From positions 124,001 through 188,000 of the forward strand of contig CALYLX010000114.1 in the NCBI GenBank assembly GCA_944990035.1: a stretch of 64,000 nucleotides of DNA, given 5' to 3'. Shown here piece after piece: positions 24,913 to 36,570 of this stretch. The first letter of the stretch is position 1; every line of letters starts with the position of its first letter. The position numbers and the translations under genes are program-made. This DNA comes from Clitopilus passeckerianus. Taxonomy: Eukaryota > Basidiomycota > Agaricomycetes > Agaricales > Entolomataceae. The notes beneath the pieces were generated by a model, which was not told where the DNA came from, ran no database searches, and saw nothing but the letters and a program-made list of their open reading frames with translations.

Positions 24913-26178
24913 GAGGAGTCCGTGTAGCTGTTTTGTAATACGTCCAGCATTTGGTGGAAAAAGGCGTTATAGTATGGCCTGCTGAGCTTGAATCAGGTTC
25001 TGTATTATAATGCACCTAGGACTGTTGCCCCCGCGCATCGACGGATTACAATGCCGATGGCCAGGTTTTGAGTGCATTATAATTCACGTCGCAAGCGGCA
25101 CCGTTCGTATTCTCATAATATAGTGGAAGAGGCATTAAGCAAAGGCCTTGTGGCTTAACGGTTTTGTCGCGGGAGTCCATTTTCATGAGGCTGAGCGATC
25201 TGTCTCAGAAACGGAAGGATTACGAGCGCTCGAGGGCATTGTATTTCTACATATAACTACTGTAGGAACGGCGGGGAAATCACATTTGTTCTTGGACATT
25301 CGAAACGTACTGCCTACGGCACAATGACTACATTCATTCGCACAGACGGCCAACGAGGATGCGGAAAAGCGACAAGTAATGAGTAAAGGTAGTGAGTAGC
25401 ATTAATACCTCCATTAACTGCCCTTGGAATATTTTCTGTCTTTTGGATGGTGGAGTTCAGCTTCGAGGGTTACTTTGACCACAGAATGTATAGAAAACCC
25501 TACCGATCTTTCGAGCATCGTCTGACTTTTTCAAATTCGCAGATTTGGCTGCGGTAAGGGCTAAATGACAGTGTACATATGTTATATGGTTGTAATACTG
25601 ATATACGGTCGGCCTAAATTGAATATTTAGAGCTGGACAGGCAATACAATCTGACTGAGATTTCGTTTGACGTCGGAGTCCACCGGAGTGACATTTTCTA
25701 CTGATTGGCCATGCGGCAAGGCTCAGCCGCTCATTGTGCGGCCAATAGGCTTGTGTCTGGCATCTGCGATCAAGCGGGAGCTCAATTCTGTCCCAGTGTG
25801 CCGCGCCTCCGTTCTCATTCTAAAGACGTAGAAAGCTTACAATAGTACAATTTCGAGGTAATCTGGAACGCATGATAGCGTATTATGAATGGAAGCAAAC
25901 TGCAAAATTTTGAATTTCTCGGTGGTCGGATCGTACGGTCCGGTTCATATTCCTGCCCCCGCGATGCCTTATAATGCATTGCAAGCATTCGGCTGCATTA
26001 TAATAGGTTTACCCCGGCGGAGAGCTCCAATTTAGGCTCACAGACAGCAGTTATAATACGTATTTGACGTAGCTACATATTGAAGATACATTATAATTCC
26101 CAACAACGGCTGCAAATACTATAACACCTTTTTCCACCAATTGCTGGGCCATATTACAACGTGACTACACGTACTGTT
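24913..26178 (+). mobile_element. Non-autonomous DNA transposon with long TIRs, copy 1 (1266 bp)
   Basis: The ends are imperfect inverted repeats of about 60 bp. The left end reads CGTGTAG (24921), TTTGTAATA, CCAGCATTTGGTGGAAAAAG and GTTATAGTAT; the right end is its reverse complement. A perfect 8-bp duplication (GGTAAAGC) flanks the element. The subterminal regions carry repeated ATTATAAT-like motifs in both orientations (for example near 25002, 25076, 25969, 25997, 26050 and 26090), a typical transposase-binding arrangement. There is no long ORF, so it is non-autonomous. An 8-bp TSD fits hAT or KDZ-type elements; the superfamily is not decided. A related copy lies at 61490-62825 in the same orientation. 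Confidence 0.8.
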
Positions 26179-26186
26179 GGTAAAGC
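26179..26186 (+). repeat. Right 8-bp target-site duplication of transposon copy 1
   Basis: GGTAAAGC, identical to 24905-24912. Confidence 0.8.
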
Positions 26187-26281
26187 ATCGAATGACAAAT
26201 AGTATACCGAACTGTGCTATGACATGCATTCATTCAGCTTGTCAAATTGGCCATCATGTGCCCACCTTGAGGAGGAGGATA

Positions 26282-26513
26282 CTGTCCCATTTCGTTCAAT
26301 TCGACACGGGGTGTGACGCGTGACACGGTTGTGGAAATTCTGGATTCGACAAAATACCATAAACGGCTAATCAGATTACTGATAAGCTCGGCTAAGCACC
26401 GCTAAGGCCCGATTTTGGGCCTTTTGGGGTGAAAACAGCGTGACATGGGCAAAATTTCGTCAAATTTGGACCCGGCGTGACGCGTGACTGTCGAATTGAA
26501 CGAAATGGGACAG
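26282..26513 (+). mobile_element. TA-flanked MITE, Tc1/mariner-like (232 bp)
   Basis: There are perfect 25-bp terminal inverted repeats (26282-26306 and 26489-26513) starting CTGTCCCATTTCGTTC, flanked on both sides by TA (26280-26281 and 26514-26515). A nearly palindromic tgacgcgtgac follows each TIR. There is no coding capacity. A TA duplication with a short perfect TIR is the hallmark of Tc1/mariner-derived MITEs. It ends 54 bp upstream of the start codon of the gene at 26568, so it probably contributes to that promoter. Confidence 0.85.
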
Positions 26514-26567
26514 TAAAAGCTTGCTCACCTGAACGTTAAAAATGCAACTTCAAATCATCTATCCACA

Positions 26568-27282
26568 ATGCTCGGCTTGAAACCTATTGAAAGCGGAATC
26601 TACAACATCTTCCACGTCAGCAATCCCTCTCGCACCGAGCCAGCCATCCTTCGACCTATCAATATCAACGATAAAGGTGTCCTTGTAATTGCGCCCAGCG
26701 ATGCTGAGGCTCTAAAGGTTAGTTTTGATCAGTCAAACTGGGTATGAGAGATGTCTCTGACGTGGACCTCTCGTTCCAGTGGAAAGTGGATGCAAACGGC
26801 GAGGAAGCCACCCTCTCTTTCCTCTCGCCCGGAAGGTCTGGCACTGCTCCTGGCTTGGATCTCTCCCTCCAGCTGGGTACAAAGGGGGTCAATGCCGAAC
26901 TCTCTCTACTCTCGTCTGGAAACTCCGACATCTTATCCTGCATTGGTCCTGACGGCGACAATATCCGATCTACTGGGTCCCCGGGATACACCTGGACTAT
27001 TTGGCGCTCCGCTCCGTCGCCACCCCCTATGGGGGAAGACTCGTTCGCGTGAGTTCTTGTTCTCGGTAATAGAAAGACGAGGATGTATCAGATCTAATGT
27101 TTTTTCTTTTATAGAGTTGGAACACAAGATAGGAGGTCCTGGGCTCCGGGAGATATTACTGACAACTCAGAGGAGCCGATTCCTGTAAGTATGCTCACTG
27201 AACGTACATGAAGATAAACTAACAGAAAATCCCAGATCGGCTGGTCCACCAGTTACTACCCCTGGTATTTCAGGCGTGTTGA
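26568..27282 (+). CDS. Small beta-trefoil-like protein (lectin or protease-inhibitor type), tentative
   Basis: ATG 26568 begins a short frame with ESGIYNIFHVSN, the typical opening strand of fungal beta-trefoil lectins and mushroom serine/cysteine protease inhibitors. A 38-nt intron (donor gtatga about 26742, containing CTGAC) joins SFDQSNW to WKVDANGEEATLSF. A further intron (gtgagt about 27049, acceptor tatag) and another with gtaagt (about 27186) lead to the stop at 27280-27282. The total is about 189 residues. There is no signal peptide, as is usual for cytoplasmic mushroom defence lectins. The Cys pattern and binding residues do not decide between lectin and inhibitor. The MITE directly upstream may affect expression. 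Confidence 0.55.
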
Positions 27283-29390
27283 TGAGAATTGACGGCAAAA
27301 CTTGGAATGATCCTTCATGGCCTCGCTACTACTATTTTCTGAATGCTCCATGTTTTTGTAACCCCGCAATATTGTTTTTGTTCGAAATTGAAGGTGCATG
27401 AGTGGTGATGCGTTGGCTCTCGGAACCACATTCTATCGTGAGAACGTACGCATTGGTGTTCCGTGGTCAAAAGTTCGAGCCATTCTGTTGCCGACCTCAT
27501 TCACCTGCCTTCGATTTTGGCCTCCTCAGACTCAGGGAAATCGCCAGCTGCCCGCCTTCTACGTACAGAGGCGAATAATCTTCAAATGAATAAGACTTTC
27601 GGGTGAAGGCTTGCCTTTCGGACGAGTAGAGCTCTCGCCGCCACCAGAATCAGGTGCAGCCGTCAGTAAAGCAAGATCGAGCAGGTTCGCCAGGGCAACA
27701 TCACACCACCGCAAATCGGCCAGGCTGTTTTCAGAGGTCGTTCTCTGCCATTGTCGGGTGCTGGACTGTTCATTACGCTCTGAGGTTAGGAATTCACCTG
27801 GGTCAACGAAGTCAGTCATAGTTTGTTCACTCTGCTAGCAAATGGTTAATGGTTGCTCCTAGACCGACTGCGGGAACAAAGGCAGCATGTACCATGGATT
27901 TTGCGCTCGTTCTCCAACCTGATTTTGACCCGTTGCTTTCGTTGTATGGCGTTTTCCGGGACCACACCAACTCACTGCTTCATCTTCGACAACGAGCCTT
28001 CCATTGAAAACGGGCGCCACCAATAGCCGGCGTGCGGCTTTCTGTAAGTATGCTCCTCCAGATTTTCCGGCTAGATACTCATACTCCGCCTTCTCAGCGC
28101 CGGGGGGTGTTAACGCAAGGAGCCAGTCCTTATTTGGCGCCTCTGTTCGAAGATCTTAGCACATGGGGGCTCAAATTTCCTCCTACCTTCGACTAGACAG
28201 TTCCCTTCCTTCGCCTACGCTCTCTATGCGTGTCCTGGATTCCACGGGACCGCCATTTCTCGCAATTGCCAGGCCCTAATTGCTCTTCATGCATGTGTCG
28301 CCATTGGAGTCGCCCTCACCACCCCCAAACTACTCAACGTTTCTTCGACACTGCTGCCTACGAGAGCGCCAAGTGCAGAAACCTCGACCTTGCCGCCTAA
28401 CCCCGCCTCATCCACGACTACGATGCTCTAGGTAGTGACAACCCGGTGCTCATAGCCATATCCCGATTCCTTGCAGGTTCATCCACCCAACGTCATCGCA
28501 TAAGAAGGATTCACTGGTGCCGTCGACACATACAGTTGGTCACCTGTCATAAAGCTAATCAAACGGGTTGTACTAGAGAGACCAGGAAGGGACGAGCGGC
28601 CAATAGCGGCAGCCGAGATGAGATTAGATCCCAGTTTTCAATAGCGCAGGAGAGGCGGGAGCAAGGTTCATATGGAGAACCCAACCTCATTGAGTTTGTC
28701 TTTGCTTCGCTTTCCCGAAGTAAGGGTTACTTGTTGTAATACTTTATGCCTGTTTTATTCTATTTTATGATACTTTGACTATAAAACTACCTTTTCATAC
28801 ACGATCTCGGATGGGTTTACAGTTAAGGATAATATCGAGAAATGTGCAAGTTACATCTGTCGTTATCGGCCAAAGGGCCTGCTTCCTCGAAGTATTCAAG
28901 CTAAACGAGAGTTTCAGTTGGCGTAGTTACAGTATAGCATTCGTCGATTGGCACCAAGTAGCAATATAAAGTCGGCGAGAGCAGTAAGCTGACATCATGG
29001 TCATGTAGGAGCGAGGATGATCGATGAAGCCTTGAAGGTATCAAGAGGCTCTGATAACGTCACGGAGAACACAAATCTCGCCAGCGAGGTCGAGAATCGA
29101 GGGGAAAAGATACGTAGGAACCAAACTCAAATCTTTCAAAATCTCTCCGAGTCGACAGGATCATAGCAGCCGGTGTTTGCGTCGTAGAATCGCATGGACA
29201 CGAACGTCGAGATCAAGTTTAAAACAGTATATTTGAGCTGGACTAGACAACGCGATGGTACCGACAAATGTTCTAGGAGTGAAACCTAGACTTTCTTATG
29301 GATATTCATCATGGCGTCAAGCGCAGTACTAGTGGCAGATTAGCAGCTAAACGATGGCTCTTGACAAAGATGCACGAACTCCACTAGAAT
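27283..29390. other. Gene-poor stretch
   Basis: Short frames (27559-27819 minus, 28446-28739 plus) lack domain or splice support. No repeats or RNA genes were recognised. Confidence 0.4.
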
Positions 29391-29639
29391 CACAAGCATG
29401 TGTACAGCAGGCCTTCGGGTTGGCGGGGCAGCCAAGACCTGAAGGAACGCATGCCGTGGCTAGGAATACAGTGTATCGTGAGCTTGGAGGCAGGGGACAT
29501 TACAACAAGAACTGACCTCTCTCTTGAACTTTGCGGTGTTCCAAGATTGCTGAACCTTTGGCAGAGTAAGTCAACAGAGCCAGGATAGAGACGAGCTTGG
29601 CGATAACGACTTTCATGATGAACTTGAGTGATTCTAGTC

Positions 29640-30310
29640 AGACATTGCGTCCAATATATGATTTGAGTAGCATGCTAGCCCCTGGAGCCGTTGACGGCCG
29701 GATGTCTGGGTTCAGGGACCAGATGTCAGCTTGGACAGAGGCAGTTCTATTCATAGCGAGATGGGAAGAAGCCAAGTATTTTGCTGTCGGATCTGAACGT
29801 TGAACAGCTGAGGTTTGCATTCCATCGCCTCGTGACACCGACAGAGCCGTACTGTACCTGAACCTTACAAGACAGCGCCCTTGTAAAGATGATGGTCGTG
29901 CCAGAGCATATTAGGCTGCCTGCTGTGAGAGATAGGCTCAAAGGCGGGAGGCGTATGCTGCCGAGATAGCAGCTACCGAAGCATTAATAACGAGGAAGGT
30001 CATGATGGCTCCGGTTCCGAGTTCGAAGAGGGAGCGTATGATGCGTGGGAGTAAAATACCTTGTGGAGACGCCGGCCCGACGTAATGGCTTGACAGATTT
30101 ACACAACCAAACAACTTCACTGACCGCCGCGACCCCACTCTCATGATGTGAACGCAATGTGAATGACTACCTTTTTTCTCATTATTTGTGAACCTCCAGA
30201 GGCTGGGCTTGGGGGTATGGGTAACCCTATTGGATATTTGTCTAAATTGGATCAAAATCCTCATATTAAATCGACAATATCTAATTTGGCCGGTCCCTGG
30301 AATTGCCACG
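29640..30310 (-). pseudogene. Possible relic of a multi-pass membrane protein gene (DUF6534-like)
   Basis: On the minus strand a fragment reads PRIIRSLFELGTGAIMTF then LVINASVAAISA (about 29940-30060). It resembles the last transmembrane helices of the basidiomycete seven-helix DUF6534 family, and a following segment contains PNMLWHD. No continuous model or start codon could be assembled, so it is treated as a decayed fragment. The similarity is from memory of the family and weak. Confidence 0.25.
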
Positions 30311-30602
30311 ACTCAGCTCGTCGCCATTCACTGGTTTCCTCCGAGTCGTCGTGATTGGCTGCTAGCTGCTTGCCACTCCGGAAAACAGACGATATAATAT
30401 GCCAACTACCCAATACATTGGGCTGATTGTGACTTGAGGCCCCGTCATCATCGGGTTTCGCAAGTGTCTGCAGCCGGTCCCACCTGATCATACTTCGAGG
30501 CACAAGAAGTGCAGCTCTTCTAGCGCTATGTCAGATTCGAAACTGAGTAAGGTTATATCACCATGTTTGCCACAAGCTCTACTCACTTCTGAACACTCAG
30601 AT

Positions 30603-31307
30603 ATGCGATTGTTCTCTGTCATCTTTGGCCCAGGATTTCGTTCCTCGTCCACGTTCGCACAAACTGTGGCGCAGGTAGAGTTGGATATTGATCAGATCAG
30701 ATATGCAGCTACAGCATTAGACAATGCCCTTCACGCATTTCCTGACAGCGGCGGTACTCTGGCACAACTTCTGGTACGTGGAGCGGCGATTGTTTGGATA
30801 CACAGCCTAATGAAAGGATGACTCCCTAGGACATACATGGCAAGGCAACGACCTTGATCTCAACAATCGATACGACCACATCCAACACTCTGGCATGCAT
30901 GTCCTCGCACCTTAGGATTGAACTGATGTTTTCCGATACAAAATATGCCAGGGCTTTTCAGCGAAGCTCATGCGTACACAATCGGGAATGCAATCGTAGC
31001 ATTGGTCCCTGTGTTCGAGGATATCGCTCAAACATGTGTCACCAAAGGATCGGCTTTTGCCCAGTTGCCTCTCAACGTTCTAACGCTCATAAAGCAGGAT
31101 ATCTCCAAACTACGTGTGGCATTATTGGCCCTGTTCAACCCACTGATCTCACAAGCTCCCGTAAGTTCTAATTCATCGGCCAAGTATGCATCCCTAAAAA
31201 CTTTCGAACATCATCAGGCCGATATTGTAGGTCAATTTTATGCTACGCGGGATTCTGTGGAGGCGGTGTTTTCTCAAGCGTTGAACGGTATTAGCTTTCA
31301 TCTGTGA
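30603..31307 (+). CDS. Hydrophobic surface-binding protein A family (HsbA) 1
   Basis: Exons give ALDNALHAFPDSGGTLAQLL, LDIHGKATTLISTIDTT, IVALVPVFEDIAQ, LTLIKQDISKLRVALLALF and a last exon ending at TGA 31307. The order matches the HsbA family: secreted amphipathic helical proteins that coat hydrophobic surfaces and recruit hydrolases. The N-terminus is less hydrophobic than in the neighbour at 32009, and an extra upstream ATG at 30528 could supply another first exon. The junction before the third exon lacks a clean GT donor (only a GC or weak gtcctc), so this copy may be damaged. It is paralogous to 32009-32707. Confidence 0.6.
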
Positions 31308-32008
31308 CTTCGGAATTCTTCTTCAGATTTAACCCATCTATGTTCGCCTTGAATACATTCAGATGGTTTTTGTAAACCTCTCTGTATCTTATGCATCGCC
31401 TTGTCTGGATCCTGACGAAGAACCTTGACACACCTCATCGAAAAGCACTGACGCATAACACCACTTCAAGGAACAGTATCGTTGAAAGGTGCTTCTAGCC
31501 TCTGATTCCTCTCCTACTCTGAGACGCCTCGAACTCCAAACGGGTGGAAACTGCCGTAGGGATCCATTCTACTACCAGTGTCTCCTTCCTCAGGCCTCGA
31601 CCTTCGTCGTCCATTCTCGCTAGCTACCAGCCTAGGCTAAAATTCACGTGTAAGTCACCGTTCCTAGCATCATAGGTCATATAGGTGGTCTACGGCCATT
31701 CTCGACCTACGTTGCAACAAATTATCCCACTCCTTTTGACATGAGATTACTCTGGCTCTGTTTCTAAGGCCTTATACAATGTAAAGTCGTGACCACCTGA
31801 CTTTTGCCTTGTACTCGACCACCAATTGTTGTGACGTCGGGGATCCGATGTCTAATACTCAGCATCCGCGACCCTTCACCTGACCTCAGGCACTCAAACG
31901 TCGAGTATATCGTTCTGATTGCTGCCTATTTTTTGAACTCAAAATCGGCTTAAAGGCGACGTTCGTGAGTTGGAATGAACGTAGAGAACGCTAGCTTGAC
32001 GTGCAACC

Positions 32009-32707
32009 ATGCGGTTTTCGACTATTCTTGTTCTTACATTGAGCTACTTCACGGTCTTCGTATGCGCGACAATTCTAACTGACATCTCTTCGATCTCGGC
32101 ATTTGCTACCACTCTCGACAACGCCCTTAATGCGTTCCCCAACTCTGGCGGCTCGCTCGCCCAAGTACTCGTGAGTATCTTGTCAAGGTGCTCGAACCTC
32201 TATTTACTGACTCAAATGGCAGGTCATTCATAATAATGGTGTTTCTTTGACTTCTGCATTCCAATCGGGTACAACGGATGTCGTAGTATGTTCAGTTCCT
32301 GGCTGTTCCTTGCCTCGCCGTGAAGGCAAGATGTGACTTTATATTTCAGGCAACTCCAGGACCTCTTTCCGCTGCGGACGCATCTGCCATCGATGCGTCA
32401 ATCACAACACTCGTTCCGATCCTCCTGGACATTTCCAACGCCTATCTCGTGAAAGAGCCAGCATTTGCCGCGGTCAGTCCCAGCGTGGTGGCCCTCATCA
32501 AACAAGATATCATCAATATTCGGGCCGCAATCCTAGCGTTCTTCAACGCGCTCATAGCCATCACTCCGGTGGGTTCATGGTCCATTGACGTTTGTCTGCG
32601 TCGGTGCTGAGCTAACTTCTTTATCCTAGTTGCCATACCAAACCGATCTGATCAACGCACGGAATGCCCTTGATACGAGCTTCTCCGCGACCATAAGTGC
32701 ATACTAG
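32009..32707 (+). CDS. Hydrophobic surface-binding protein A family (HsbA) 2
   Basis: A clean four-exon model (32009-32170, 32223-32285, 32350-32568, 32630-32707) encodes 173 residues. It has a signal peptide (MRFSTILVLTLSYFTVFVCA), TTLDNALNAFPNSGGSLAQV, VIHNNGVSLTSAFQ, PGPLSAADASAID, PSVVALIKQDIINIRAA and a C-terminal helix ending at TAG. All introns are phase 0 with GT-AG ends. The family is secreted and binds hydrophobic solids such as cuticle, wax or lignin surfaces. It is 0.7 kb downstream of a paralogue and 0.9 kb upstream of a decayed third copy. Confidence 0.85.
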
Positions 32708-33609
32708 TCGTTAGTTTGCCTCAGAGCTGTAGTTTCCTTTTTGATCATGTATTTTCCTGCAAATGTATATCCGTCTCTCCAACTCCGAGTTTGGCTTGGG
32801 TCTACTCTGAAAGCGTTCAAGTGCTCAATCATTTCGAAAATGGCTTTGACATCAAAAACCACGTCGAAATAGTAGAGTCCCCTCTATCTACTTGAAGTTT
32901 CGGTCCTGACCACATGCTCCCTAATGAGGATATACATTTCCTTCGCTCTAATCACGGTACATGGCACCGACTTCCTGTAAATGCCAGAACTCGATGTTTG
33001 AGAGCCAAGCGTTGGTTATTTGAGGGACAGGAAGCACAGAGATACCAGGAATCTGTGACCAGGCTATTGTGGAGGCTACTGCTATCAGAGCGGAATGAGA
33101 GATCGTTCCTGGTAACGTTTACTATAACCTTCATCATCCTTATTCTGCGTATCCTAACTACTATATCGTAGGTGCCTTTGTGGGAGTTAAATCCGAAATC
33201 CTCCACTGTGCCAACGAAACATCTCCAAGTCAACGCCCGCGTCCCGAACCTCGAAGGACCAACCAACGCTTCGTTCCTCTGAACCAATTGCCATATGTAA
33301 GCCTTCCTCGTCTCTTCCCTCATGTACGGGATATATGCTAACACGAACGTGGCCCCTAGCTGATCAATCCCGCGACCGAATCGGAATAACCTCAATCCCA
33401 ATCGACCTAGAGAGGGTCATTGCGGTCATAGAATCCGATAATTTTTATAATACCGATGCGAATACTCCTGAGGTTTGTCTTCCCTTTGCCATTTTTTCCA
33501 GCTAGCTCGTTCTACTCCCCTTTCTATCTACATACACATCAATAACCCTTCCACCTCTCCAGAACGACATCTCCCGGGCCGTAGTATTGCAATTATTCGA
33601 CTTCTTCTC

Positions 33610-33790
33610 ATCCAAGGTAGCCATACCAGATCGATCTCATCAATGAACGGAAGCGGATACAGGCTTATCCGCGACGGTAACTGCAAACGGAGCCATGATC
33701 GACAGCCCTCGTCAGATCTGTAGTTCCTTTTTTATCGTATATTTTCTAGCAAATGTCTAATTTCTTCCGCTTCAACTCCGAATTTACCAT
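33610..33790 (+). pseudogene. Decayed HsbA 3' fragment
   Basis: The sequence from ccataccagatcgatctcat (about 33619) onward parallels the last exon of HsbA 2 (ccataccaaaccgatctgat at 32633) and continues into the same 3' flank (tgtagttcctttttta, then gcaaatgt). The reading frame is lost and the upstream exons are not recognisable. This is a third tandem copy in decay. Confidence 0.6.
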
Positions 33791-34069
33791 GACACCTCAG
33801 ATGCTGTATCAATTTGAAAATGATTTTGACATCGAGCGAGTCCAGAACCGCCTATCTCGAGCCGTGTTTGTCCTGAACGCATGCTCCCTAGGGTTTAAAC
33901 TGCCGTCATCACTCTAAAGCCACGTCTGCTCTACGCCCCCATGTCCGTCAAGCGTTGACATTTCAGGCACGCGTGGTGTTAATTTGTAGTAAGAGATGCA
34001 CATGAACTCTGGGATAATGTAGGAATCATGCAAATGGAAGTGAACGGGGTGGGGGACATAAAATCCAGA

Positions 34070-34076
34070 TATAAAA
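34070..34076 (+). promoter_or_regulatory. TATA box of the small cysteine-rich gene
   Basis: TATAAAA lies 42 nt upstream of the ATG at 34118, a normal core-promoter position for a short fungal leader. Confidence 0.55.
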
Positions 34077-34117
34077 CCAATTGACGAGCACCTCCCTAGT
34101 CTTCAACCTTCTCAACA

Positions 34118-34405
34118 ATGAAACTCTTCTCTACCTCCACCATTGTGCTCATTCTGAGCGTCACTTTTAGTGTCGTCACAGCTTCAGCCATCAACGAACG
34201 CAGTGAGTATCCATCCTCCCCTCGTCAAATCCGCCGCTGAAGTAGATCCTGTAGCTTGCAAGTACAACGGCTCTCCTTGTTCGACCGATGCGGAATGCTG
34301 CACCTATTACTGTCACAACCGAGTAAGATATCTCCACAAGCCGCCTTTCTACTTCGTCGCTGATGAGGGGTCATCGAACGACAGAAATGTAACATCGCTC
34401 CATAA
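34118..34405 (+). CDS. Secreted small cysteine-rich protein, cystine-knot-like (61 aa)
   Basis: Three exons (34118-34202, 34243-34322, 34385-34405) with two GT-AG introns of 40 and 62 nt give 61 residues. There is a clear signal peptide (MKLFSTSTIVLILSVTFSVV), and the mature part has six Cys spaced C-x6-C-x5-C-C-x3-C-x4-C. That is the spacing of inhibitor-cystine-knot (knottin) peptides, which are very stable secreted mini-proteins acting as inhibitors, antimicrobials or effectors. The family call rests on Cys spacing only and the function is unknown. A TATA box at 34070 supports expression. Confidence 0.7.
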
Positions 34406-34683
34406 ACTACTAGTAGTACGGAACCTTGGATGGTAATTAGTAGTGTGATCGTATAACACAACCCTGCTGCACGCCCAGGGTACGAGATCCAATGTAAAAT
34501 ACCAAATGACCCAGAAAGACCCGGAAACTTAAACCTGCCCATTGGTGCCCATCCGACTCAACTCAGTTCGTTGGTCTTCCAGTATAAAGTTTCGTGAATG
34601 AATTAATTGGCGGGAAGCAGAACGGCCGCCACCAGACCGAGACACGAACCCATAACATGCACAAATCCCTCGTGTTAAAACGT

Positions 34684-36060
34684 CTCAGTTGGCGTAATGG
34701 TAACCCCACGAGATTCCTCGCGATCTAGGCGGCTTCGACAAGATCATTGATCTCGTCGGATTCTCTGTGAAGCAGAGGCTGGGGAATCTTGCGATTCAGA
34801 CAGACAGATATTGTTTTAATTTTAATTTTATTCATTTTGACCGGTGCGGATGATAATAAGAATTACGATTTCGCCGCAATCACCTACATTAGCGAGAAGT
34901 TTTGTACCATGCAATGTGCTTGAACCCCTCATGTCAAACAACTCCCAGTTGGCTCGATGGTCAAGCCACGACTCAGATGCCTCGTTCTTGGAACGCCTCG
35001 TACAAGGGCGTTGATGTCGGTTGATTCTGTTGCAGGAACCTGGGATATGATTGTACCAACAAGGGTGTTTTTAACGATCATCGGAACTAGAATGCAGCTG
35101 GTACTCTAAGCGTGCCCATCTAACTATCTACACGCCGGGATGACGCAGCGGACTTCCTGATTGACCTATCCAGGGAATTGAGACCAGTATGGCCTCGAGA
35201 TGCGTGGGTGGGCGCTGCGAAACCGAACATTCTCGACTACTTTTTCCTTTTCGTCTGGATGTCGCGGGTTATTGTTCGAATCGAACACTCTCTCCCCGGG
35301 CGGAATGTACTGAGATCTCCGCAAACAAGAAACAACTATGCGACCACCTGTCTCACTTGTAGGGTCGGAGATGGCTCATGGTGTGCTAGAATGTATCACG
35401 TTGAACAACTCCCTGTGGGAGAACGGTCAAGCCACGAGGATGCCTCGTGGTGCAGTCCCGGCCGCAGGCGCCTACGACGCGCTGATCGGTTGGTCTCGTC
35501 GGATTCTGCTGGAAGCGATCGCCGGGTTATAAGCATGCATCTGAATCGTAAGGCGCTATTACCAGTAGCGTGCTCATAGTACACATGTAGCCAGGTGACG
35601 CAGTGGAATACTCGCTTGGGATACATATATCTGGACTCTGATGAACAAGTTTTTAGATGAAAGCACAAAATTCAAGGGTTTTATCCTCCACAGCCCGCTT
35701 CCGATTGCCCTTAGCACGGCACTCAGGCCCGTCGGGTTACAGTGAAAACGAAAGAACTACTCATGAGCTCACCAGATCAATCAACGGGTACATCACACCG
35801 TGCCCCAGTCAATCGTGTCAAATAACTCCCGTTTGGCGTAACGGTAAAGCCACGCCACGGCCACGACGAGGTCATCGATCTTGTCAGACCGCTCGACACG
35901 GAAACTGGGAATGCCGGGATTGTCCATCATCGTTTTAGTGTTATGTACGACTTTGTTCCCGGCTTCATGAATAAAGATCCATTGGTATAGACTCCGGGAT
36001 GGTGCAGTGGGATATAGGTCAACGAACGCTCCGAGTCATTTGAAAAGTTTGGGCGTATCT
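34684..36060 (+). repeat. Array of tRNA-like units upstream of KRE33 (plus orientation)
   Basis: Two families mix here in direct orientation. Family 1 (CCCAGTTGGCGTAATGGTAA core, hairpin CCACGAG/CTCGTGG) occurs at about 34684-34786, 34943-35045, 35408-35530 and 35826-35912. Family 3 (GATGACGCAGTGG core) starts near 35132, 35585 and 35988. Spacing is roughly 170-300 bp. Family 1 units have complementary ends (TCCCAGT and ACTGGGA) and a conserved GATC-aty-GATC variable-arm hairpin. The same families occur inverted at 47.9-61.4 kb. They resemble tRNA-derived SINEs or tRNA pseudogenes; no A-rich SINE tail was seen. Confidence 0.65.
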
Positions 36061-36570
36061 TCGCGTGATGGTGTTCAAATTTCGTGGTAAATGTCCCTTT
36101 TTCACCTTATCAGAAGATCCTCACTACAGGACCAAGCTCCTACGCCGACCCCAACCCATCTTTCAAAGTTCTGTGTCCAAGCCCTCCATTAGGCGCCTTC
36201 AGCGCCAAAAGCAATGGGGGGAGCCGGGCCGGTCTGCTCGGTCAACTTATCGGCTCTCGGATGACACGGGTCCGTGGGAACACAATCAATTTTGTGTTAT
36301 TGATCGAAATTTCGGGCGTTTCTTCCATCATCCCGTACCTCGTTCATTCTCATTCTCTTTTCTCTCTCTTTTCGTCCGACGTTGGGGTCGTCGACAGGGA
36401 TTTCTTCGCAGAATACAGTATATTGTCACGATAGGAGAAGAGGGGAGCCAAATTTCCGAACGATTCTTGCAAAACCTCGACAAAAGTTGAGGTCCTCAAA
36501 AGAGCTACCATACTCACACAATCTCGGTATACACGAACCCATACTAGAAGAGCGACAATAGAAGGACAAG

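Noticed and set aside
34684..36060. Functional tRNA gene cluster
   Set aside because: Most units lack a standard anticodon loop, have imperfect acceptor stems and vary in length; tRNA-derived repeats fit better.
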